NCBI RefSeq assembly: GCF_002097535.1
Contig: NZ_CP020772.1
Location: 3,264,501 to 3,328,500, forward strand
DNA length: 64,000 nt
Reading direction: 5' to 3'
DNA from: Halobacillus mangrovi
GTDB lineage: Bacteria; Bacillota; Bacilli; Bacillales; Halobacillaceae
Positions within the stretch are counted from its first letter, which is position 1. Every line of letters starts with the position of its first letter. The translations under genes and the position numbers were made by a program. The notes beneath the pieces are model-generated. The model was not told where the DNA came from. It did not search any database and worked only from the letters and a program-made list of their open reading frames with translations. Positions 58,619-64,000 of this stretch are shown here, in pieces.

Positions 58619-59929
58619 TTATAAGATAAGAGCGGCTGCCCATCCGAAAATGAATAAAGGAATATTATAGTGCAGAAATGTCGGTACACAGGTATCCCAA
58701 ATGTGGTTGTGCTTTCCGTCTGCATTCAAGCCTGATGTCGGCCCTAGAGTACTGTCTGATGCAGGAGACCCAGCGTCTCCAAGTGCACCTGCTGTACCGA
58801 TCAGTGCAGCAGTTGCCATCGGTGAGAAACCCGCACCAACACATATCGGAACGAAAAGCGCAGCTAAAATAGGAACAGTCGCAAAAGAAGATCCAATACC
58901 CATTGTAACGACTAGTCCAACTAAGAGAAGGATAAAGGCAATGAACGCCTGGTTATTTCCGATGTAATCTGAACTAATCTCCACAAGCGCCGATACGGAT
59001 TCTGTTTCCGTTAATACGTTAGCATAACCTGCTGCTACAAGCATGACAAAAGCAATGAAGCCCATCATGCCAATCCCGTCGTTGACAACTTTGTCTCCTT
59101 TTTTGTATGGAACAACGCGAAAGACGAACATGATAATGATTCCTGCTAGCGCGGCAAGAACCAGATTGGACCAAATCGCTTGAATGATTAAAGTAACTAC
59201 AATTGCTGCCAGCGTAAATACATGTTTGCGGGTAAAGCCTTCGGTGGCTAAACCTAAATCTGTCTCTTCCAGCTCATTTTCCTGTGTGTTTGCTTTAGGT
59301 TCTCGCGGTTTACGGTAGGAAACCATAATCGCAATCACTAGCCCTACAATCATTCCAGACCCTGGAATAAGCAGAGACTGAGCGATTGAACCAATACCAA
59401 GTTCTACACCATTGGATTCCATTGCTTTTTGAATCGTTTCGTGGAAAATAAATCCGAAACCAACCGGGATCATAACATAAGGTGCTTTTAATCCAAATGT
59501 TAAAGCGGCAGCTACCGCACGACGATCCAATTTCATTTGATCAAATAATTTCAATAACGGCGGGATTAAAATAGGAATAAATGCGATGTGAACGGGAATC
59601 ACGTTCTGCGATAAACTCGCTACAAACGCGATTACAAACACGATCATTGTACGTTTATCCTTCAAAACACGTAGCAGATAACTAACGAGTAATGAAGTAA
59701 TTCCAGAGTAGCTGATTGCTACAGCAAAAGCCCCTAATAATATATAACTTAAAGCCACACTTGCTTGATTGCCCATACCACTAACTAGTATCTCCAGTGA
59801 GCCTGTAAGCGACTCACCATTCATCAATCCTGCTGTTAATCCAGCGGCAAGAATGGCAATGATGACATTCACACGTAATAAACTTAAAATTGTCATCACG
59901 AGGACAGATACGACGACTGCCCATGCCAT
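58619..59929 (-). CDS. Na+/H+ antiporter family protein, YuiF-like
   Basis: The 436-residue membrane protein has about 11 segments. The family pattern includes SQNVIPVHIAFIPILIPPLL in the first half and TAGALGDAGSPASDSTLGPT with HIWDTCVPTFLHYNIP near the end. Related NhaC/YuiF proteins exchange Na+ (or H+) for solutes; here a role in sodium or pH homeostasis fits a halophile, though the solute is not certain. The ATG at 59929 (MAWAVVVSV) follows AAAGGGG. Confidence 0.9.
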   Translation of the reverse strand: MAWAVVVSVLVMTILSLLRVNVIIAILAAGLTAGLMNGESLTGSLEILVSGMGNQASVALSYILLGAFAVAISYSGITSLLVSYLLRVLKDKRTMIVFVIAFVASLSQNVIPVHIAFIPILIPPLLKLFDQMKLDRRAVAAALTFGLKAPYVMIPVGFGFIFHETIQKAMESNGVELGIGSIAQSLLIPGSGMIVGLVIAIMVSYRKPREPKANTQENELEETDLGLATEGFTRKHVFTLAAIVVTLIIQAIWSNLVLAALAGIIIMFVFRVVPYKKGDKVVNDGIGMMGFIAFVMLVAAGYANVLTETESVSALVEISSDYIGNNQAFIAFILLLVGLVVTMGIGSSFATVPILAALFVPICVGAGFSPMATAALIGTAGALGDAGSPASDSTLGPTSGLNADGKHNHIWDTCVPTFLHYNIPLFIFGWAAALIL

Positions 59930-60028
59930 ATTGCATACCCCTTTCCTGTTGTTGATATTTTCATGCATTAGCGATTTACCATGATAAAGGATGATTGTAA
60001 AAAAATCAACCCTCAACTTTTAAGAGAG

Positions 60029-60205
60029 TCAAATAAAACTTACATACGCAAGAATGCCTGCCATAATGACGAATGAACCTAAGAGCAGTTTTTTATGATT
60101 TTTCTGTACGGAACGCCCTGCGGCCATTCGTACAAAAGTCATAATTAAAGTCAGCATAAAAACAAACCCTATGACAGGTGACAAGTAAAAAATCAATGCT
60201 TCCAA
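60029..60205 (-). CDS. Small membrane protein, 58 residues
   Basis: The ORF starts at a TTG with a very strong GGGAGGAGG 6 nt before it. The product has a membrane segment (about residues 4-24), a basic stretch (RMAAGRSVQKNHKK) and a second membrane segment (about 39-57). It lies 26 nt downstream of the SE1561-like gene on the same strand, so the two may be co-transcribed. No family recognised. Confidence 0.6.
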   Translation of the reverse strand: MEALIFYLSPVIGFVFMLTLIMTFVRMAAGRSVQKNHKKLLLGSFVIMAGILAYVSFI

Positions 60206-60231
60206 TGGAAGCCTCCTCCCCCAGAGAAGAA

Positions 60232-60381
60232 TTAATCCATCTTACGCTCTAATTCCTCCAGCATGGAGATTAACCGGTCAATGTCCTCAACAGATGTTTC
60301 TTCTGGATCCAATTGTTCAATTCGTATCATAAAGTCCGATAGTCTTGTCTTTAAGTCCTGTATTCTCTCTTGTTGTGTCAT
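60232..60381 (-). CDS. SE1561-like small protein
   Basis: The 49-residue acidic helical protein contains EETSVEDIDRLISMLEELE, the conserved core of the SE1561 family of Bacillales, of unknown function. Its promoter region is shared with the divergent MscS gene. It is too short for typical ORF cut-offs, but its frame and family motif are convincing. Confidence 0.8.
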   Translation of the reverse strand: MTQQERIQDLKTRLSDFMIRIEQLDPEETSVEDIDRLISMLEELERKMD

Positions 60382-60511
60382 AAAAAGTTAACTCCTTTTT
60401 TCATTCATCTCTGACCATTGTTATCATAGTATATCTCGTGCATTGTGTCTATCCTAAAATTAATGGAAACTGGACATGCTATAATACTAAGACGGACGGG
60501 AGGCATCGAAT

Positions 60512-61375
60512 ATGGATTTTTTTAATGATATTGACTTTGTAGAAATCATTACAAAGAGTATCACCATTAAAATCATCACTAGTGCAATCTTATTGTTCAT
60601 TACAGTGGTTATTTTAAGAAAAATGATTCACTCATTTTTTAAACGTACGGATTTTATAGAAGAGCGCAGTGAACGGACATTAGAGTCCATGCTGAATTCC
60701 ATTATTAGCTATGCAGCCATTATTACCTTTATTTTTATTGTGTTGTCAGAATTCACCTCAGTCGGACGGCTTTTGGCCGGTGCCGGGGTTATCGGCATCA
60801 TTGTAGGCTTTGGTGCCCAAAGTTTAATCAAGGATTTTTTCGCAGGGTTGTTTCTGTTATATGAAAAACAGCTTCATAAAGGGGATTTCATTACGCTGAA
60901 CAACACCTTTCACGGAACCGTTGAAGACATTGGTCTTCGCTTTCTGAAAATCCGTGAATGGAGCGGAAAGCTTTTGACGATCAGCAACGGGCAGATTCAG
61001 ACGATAGAAAACTATAATTTCGAACATATGCGAGTCATCGAGGAAGTGACGACGAACTTTAGAGAAGATCCAAAAAAAGTATTTGCCGCCCTTGAAGAAG
61101 CCTGTGAGCGTATGAACGAAGATTTAGGCGAATACTTAAAAAAAGACTTGAAAGGAGATCCTGTGGAGCCGTTTCAAGTCTATGGCATGACATCTTTGAA
61201 TGACCATTACCGCGGGTATCAGTACACGGTGACTGGGTTGGTGCAAGACCTTGTTTACTGGACCGCCGCAAAAGAAACGCGCCGTATGATCGCCGAAACA
61301 ATATACAAACATGACATTGCGATGGCTGAACAGCGCGTTGAATTGAATGCTCATTCCTCTCAAAAAGAGGAGTGA
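60512..61375 (+). CDS. Mechanosensitive ion channel, MscS family (YkuT-like)
   Basis: The 287-residue protein has three membrane helices, the last being the Gly/Ala-rich pore helix (VGRLLAGAGVIGIIVGFGAQ). A cytoplasmic beta domain follows (KQLHKGDFITLNNTFHGTVEDIG in part). It is the small MscS size of B. subtilis YkuT. GGGAGG precedes the ATG. The C-terminus overlaps a hairpin facing the yfkD-like gene. It probably acts as a second emergency valve along with the 362-residue MscS at 17.3 kb. Confidence 0.92.
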   Translation: MDFFNDIDFVEIITKSITIKIITSAILLFITVVILRKMIHSFFKRTDFIEERSERTLESMLNSIISYAAIITFIFIVLSEFTSVGRLLAGAGVIGIIVGFGAQSLIKDFFAGLFLLYEKQLHKGDFITLNNTFHGTVEDIGLRFLKIREWSGKLLTISNGQIQTIENYNFEHMRVIEEVTTNFREDPKKVFAALEEACERMNEDLGEYLKKDLKGDPVEPFQVYGMTSLNDHYRGYQYTVTGLVQDLVYWTAAKETRRMIAETIYKHDIAMAEQRVELNAHSSQKEE

Positions 61376-61377
61376 GC
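61349..61377. terminator. Convergent terminator hairpin between MscS and yfkD
   Basis: A 12-bp stem (one G-U) with a 5-nt loop spans the MscS stop codon; T-rich sequence follows on the + strand. Confidence 0.6.
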
Positions 61378-61380
61378 CTA

Positions 61381-62178
61381 TTATTTTAATTCAAATGAAA
61401 AGCTGACATGATCTTGAATCGGAATCCAGGCCCCTATCCCTTGTCGGGTGACGTTTTTTACACTCAACGTTTTTTTAGACCCTTTCAGTTTGATGTAAAC
61501 ATCTCCAAAAGCCACTTCTCCTTTTTCATTAACGGCTGGAGCGTATGCATGCAGGATGCCTACTTTATTCGTTGGAACAGCATAACTGTTGTTCTGTTTT
61601 GTACCTCTGCCAATCACTGTATTGAAGGAAAGCGGAAGTTTGGTATTCTTTTGTGCTTCAAGAAGAATCAGTTTCATCATTTGATCGCTGTGGCTGATTC
61701 TTGAAGTCAAGCCACCCTTGATCGACTTCTCTTCTTTCTGGACGTAATTGATCTTCTCAGTAGCCTCGCCACCGTGATTGTTCAGTTCGTTCACATTGAT
61801 CTCCTGGTATTCCCAATTAATATTCGTTTCTTTGGACTCATAAGCCAACGGCCATCGACCTAGAAAAATTTCACCCCGATATCCAATTGCAAACGGTGAC
61901 GGCTTCAACGTCGTCTCGTTCAACATTTCAATTAACTGTGGATTCGTAATACGAACATCCGTATCCTCCATTAGTTCTTTTGTTATCTCTTCCGCTTCCA
62001 ACAGCTCTTGATCATCCGTCGAATTCGGATACGTATTATCTTTGGAGATATTCAAGACGTGGCTCGGAATCCCTTCCTCCTTTTTGCCGCTTTCCTTTTC
62101 GTCTGCGGCTATGGAAGTTCCACTCAATAGTGTATATAACCCAATAAGTATGATTAGTCCTAACCATTTCGGTTTCAC
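61381..62178 (-). CDS. yfkD: YfkD-like secreted protein
   Basis: The 265-residue protein has an N-terminal signal (about residues 1-26). I recognise the YfkD family from HVLNISKDNTYPNSTDD, EEITKELMEDTDVRI, FAIGYRGEIFLGRWPLAYES and GLTSRISHSDQMMKLILLEA (in part). The length fits the 264-residue B. subtilis protein. Function is unknown. The start is a GTG at 62178 behind AAAGGGTGG (8 nt); the GTG at 62190 lies inside that site. Confidence 0.88.
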   Translation of the reverse strand: MKPKWLGLIILIGLYTLLSGTSIAADEKESGKKEEGIPSHVLNISKDNTYPNSTDDQELLEAEEITKELMEDTDVRITNPQLIEMLNETTLKPSPFAIGYRGEIFLGRWPLAYESKETNINWEYQEINVNELNNHGGEATEKINYVQKEEKSIKGGLTSRISHSDQMMKLILLEAQKNTKLPLSFNTVIGRGTKQNNSYAVPTNKVGILHAYAPAVNEKGEVAFGDVYIKLKGSKKTLSVKNVTRQGIGAWIPIQDHVSFSFELK

Positions 62179-62238
62179 AGCATGGACCACCCTTTCGTTT
62201 TTTCTTATTCTGTGAAAGATGGTCCCTCCCTATTCAAA

Positions 62239-62850
62239 TCAAGAGAGCATTTTGTCCATAACACGTCTAGCTTTGGGGTCAAAAAATTGGATCGCTGGCC
62301 CGATACAAAGCAAAATAACCAGTGTCCCTAAACCGATAGGACCACCTAAAGCTAAAGCTAGAACAAGGGCGAAAACTTCTGTTAACGTCTTGGCGGTGGT
62401 TAAACTAAATCCAAACCTTTTTTGCAGGGCAACCATGAACCCATCGATCGGATTTAAGGAGAATTTCGGCTGTAAGTAAAGCGACACACCGAAGGCAATG
62501 ATGATGATGCCGCCCAATAATACAAGGAGCTGTTTCCAAAACATATTTACCACAAACGAATCAAAAACTGTAAGCAGCCAAAAATCAATCATTTTACCGA
62601 CAATAAGAATTGTAAAGACCGCTAAAAGATCAGGGCGTTCTTTTGCAATCAAAGCGTTGGTCACAATAAGAATCGCCCCAATAATGATTACCCAGTTTCC
62701 TATTGTTAAACCCACTGTCTCTGTTAAACCGACGTTCATTGCGTCCCATGCTCCGGCTCCTAAATCGGCTTTGATCGTCAAGGTGATACCAAGAGCAATC
62801 GTAATCAGCCCTGCTATGTAGAAAAACGCTTTAATACTGTAGTTCTTCAT
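62239..62850 (-). CDS. YczE/YyaS-type membrane protein
   Basis: The 203-residue polytopic protein has five membrane helices and the family motif GITLTIKADLGAGAWDAMNVGL near its N-terminus, recurring as QPKFSLNPIDGFMVAL in the second half. In B. subtilis YczE is needed for surfactin export or maturation, but close relatives have no known job. ATG 62850 follows GAGGG. Its N-terminal four-helix pattern matches the YitT-like fold. Confidence 0.82.
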   Translation of the reverse strand: MKNYSIKAFFYIAGLITIALGITLTIKADLGAGAWDAMNVGLTETVGLTIGNWVIIIGAILIVTNALIAKERPDLLAVFTILIVGKMIDFWLLTVFDSFVVNMFWKQLLVLLGGIIIIAFGVSLYLQPKFSLNPIDGFMVALQKRFGFSLTTAKTLTEVFALVLALALGGPIGLGTLVILLCIGPAIQFFDPKARRVMDKMLS

Positions 62851-62954
62851 GTTTCTATACCCTCTTTCTTGTGCCAACTAATAAAAGATTTTATTGATAT
62901 TCATTTGCTAAATTGCAGTTATATTTAATGAAAAAAAGTTTTATCCATAAAAAA

Positions 62955-62986
62955 AGAGCGCTTATCCAAATTCAGGATAAGGCTCT
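62955..62986 (-). terminator. Terminator of the OsmC gene
   Basis: A 12-13 bp stem with one mismatch (agagcgcttatcc and complement) is followed on the minus strand by a T run. Confidence 0.82.
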
Positions 62987-62993
62987 CTTCATT

Positions 62994-63386
62994 TTACTTA
63001 GAAAGCTCGATACACTCAAGTGTTTCTTCAACTTCAATACTATTTTGAACCGATTGAACCATTGAACAATTATTTCTGGATACATCTAGATTTTTCAAGA
63101 GCTTGTCTTGATTCAAGTGGTAGCCTTTGATGACATAGTGTAAATGAACTTTTTCGATTCGGTTGGCCTCATCAGCGTTACGCTTTACGTCTGCTGAAAT
63201 TTTAATATCTTCATAGTCCACACGCTGTTTATCCAGGATCTTGCGAAATACACCGATGCTGCAGCCAGCGATGGAAGCAACCATCAATTGATAGGGGCGG
63301 AAGCCGAATGTCTCGTCGCCTGAGATGTTCAATTGTCCATATTCAAATGAAGTACGGACACCGTTGTCTTTTAAATAAAAATCCAT
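62994..63386 (-). CDS. OsmC family peroxidase-like protein
   Basis: The 130-residue protein has the two conserved cysteines of OsmC/Ohr: one in MVASIAGCSIGVFRK and one in VSRNNCSMVQSV. FGFRPYQLMVA and SADVKRNADEA are also typical. It reduces hydroperoxides with thiol cofactors. The YhfA-like subgroup is suggested by its short form. No OhrR regulator is adjacent. Confidence 0.88.
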   Translation of the reverse strand: MDFYLKDNGVRTSFEYGQLNISGDETFGFRPYQLMVASIAGCSIGVFRKILDKQRVDYEDIKISADVKRNADEANRIEKVHLHYVIKGYHLNQDKLLKNLDVSRNNCSMVQSVQNSIEVEETLECIELSK

Positions 63387-63536
63387 TTCTATCCACTCCT
63401 TTTAAATAAGCCGGGCCTTTAGTTATATAATAACCGTTTTCGAAAGGGAAATAACCTGCACTGCGAAAGACTTGCCACGTTTCTTCCTATTGTTTACGAT
63501 AATGAAGGTGAATTCAACAGGAAGGGGGGAAGATTT

Positions 63537-64000
63537 ATCGTCTCCTCACACACACGATTTTGGATATTAATTGGACTCGTCACGATTTCAGGATTTTCAC
63601 AGGGAATGCTTCTCCCATTAATTGCTGTCATCCTTGAACAGAATGGCATTTCATCATCCATTAATGGATTACATGCCACCGGCCTTTACATAGGGATATT
63701 GATTTCTTCACCATTTATGGAAAGACCCCTTCAGAAATATGGCTATAAGCCCGTCATTATGGTTGGAGGGGCATTAGTCTTTGTATCGTTACTGCTATTC
63801 CCTTTTTGGCAGGCACTCTGGTTTTGGTTCATCTTACGAGTCACCATAGGAATTGGAGATCAAATCCTCCACTTTGGAACTCAAACATGGATTACCGCTA
63901 CGTCGGCTGAGCATTCGCGAGGAAAAAGCATTGCTTACTACGGACTTTTTTTCAGCCTCGGATTTACAGCTGGTCCGCTAATGACGAATTTGCTGGAGTG
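63537..64000 (+). CDS. MFS transporter, 5' part (runs off the window)
   Basis: An open frame with several membrane segments shows the MFS N-terminal half. TISGFSQGMLLPLIAVILEQ is helix 1, SPFMERPLQKYGYKP the loop 2-3 motif (G-x-L-a-D-r variant), and IGIGDQILHFGTQTWITATS the helix 4-5 region. It continues past the end of the window. No ATG, GTG or TTG starts this frame; an ATC at 63537 lies 7 nt after AAGGGGGGA. Either it uses a rare start or the sequence has a small error. Confidence 0.7.
   Translation, partial: MVSSHTRFWILIGLVTISGFSQGMLLPLIAVILEQNGISSSINGLHATGLYIGILISSPFMERPLQKYGYKPVIMVGGALVFVSLLLFPFWQALWFWFILRVTIGIGDQILHFGTQTWITATSAEHSRGKSIAYYGLFFSLGFTAGPLMTNLLE

Noticed and set aside
1..64000. 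CRISPR array, prophage, integrative element or insertion sequence with transposase
   Set aside because: No regularly spaced direct repeats, no integrase or transposase, no phage structural genes and no tRNA attachment site were seen.

Overview
The window comes from a low-to-mid-GC Gram-positive bacterium of the family Bacillaceae, most likely a moderately halophilic or marine lineage (Halobacillus/Pontibacillus-like). I infer this from strong Bacillus-type ribosome binding sites, a TRAP-type trp leader, a sigY operon, bacillithiol (bshB2-like), yfkD, yczE and yuiF-type genes, a BCCT osmolyte transporter, a Na+/H+ antiporter, two MscS channels and a very acidic secreted protein. No rRNA, tRNA, CRISPR array, prophage or transposase gene was seen; this is mostly chromosomal core with intergenic repeats.

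Layout. 0.1-3.7 kb: two secreted low-complexity charged proteins and a sodium:solute symporter, all on the minus strand. 4.0-10.8 kb: a complete tryptophan operon in the order trpE-D-C-F-B-A-G on the minus strand. Its leader carries about a dozen GAG/TAG triplets (TRAP-type attenuator), and a second, perfectly 5-nt-periodic GAG cluster lies on the trpG ribosome binding site. 10.9-14.4 kb: a sigY-yxlC-like operon with an ECF promoter, small membrane proteins, a YbjQ protein and an ABC exporter. 14.5-25.4 kb: a short-chain dehydrogenase, small secreted proteins, an MscS channel, a UvrD-type helicase, an OYE-family reductase, a PAS-STAS protein, a TetR plus paired SMR efflux locus, and MsrA. 25.4-28.4 kb: a MutS2-like protein lacking the Smr domain, two palindromic repeats and an elaborately folded RNA gene. 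28.4-38.7 kb: an isochorismatase-like hydrolase, nadE, bshB2, a YtkA-like lipoprotein, typA, an RluA-type synthase, an APH-like kinase, a pterin dehydratase, an oligoendopeptidase F gene broken by one in-frame stop, and a PilZ protein. 38.8-44.4 kb: the mannitol operon mtlA-mtlR-mtlF-mtlD, whose MtlA carries two tandem IIB domains. 44.6-53.3 kb: a luciferase-like oxidoreductase, a BCCT transporter, several small membrane proteins, a cupin, a GNAT and an acyl-CoA synthetase. 53.4-64 kb: YitT, a PAS histidine kinase, AlkA-like glycosylase, a PdaA-like deacetylase, a YuiF-type antiporter, an SE1561-like protein, a second MscS, YfkD, YczE, OsmC and the start of an MFS transporter.

The most interesting unexplained element is the minus-strand RNA at 28050-28390. 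A promoter fires almost exactly at the first base of a long-range closing helix. Inside lie a seven-residue leader ORF with a strong ribosome binding site, several nested compensated helices and an internal terminator, and the RNA ends in a 15-bp terminator immediately after the closing helix, with no substantial downstream gene. Other notable points are the double TRAP control of trp, the tandem MtlA IIB domains, the nonsense-broken pepF, and two families of intergenic palindromes, one occurring as oppositely oriented pairs.

All calls come from reading the sequence and from remembered family features; no database search or folding program was run.
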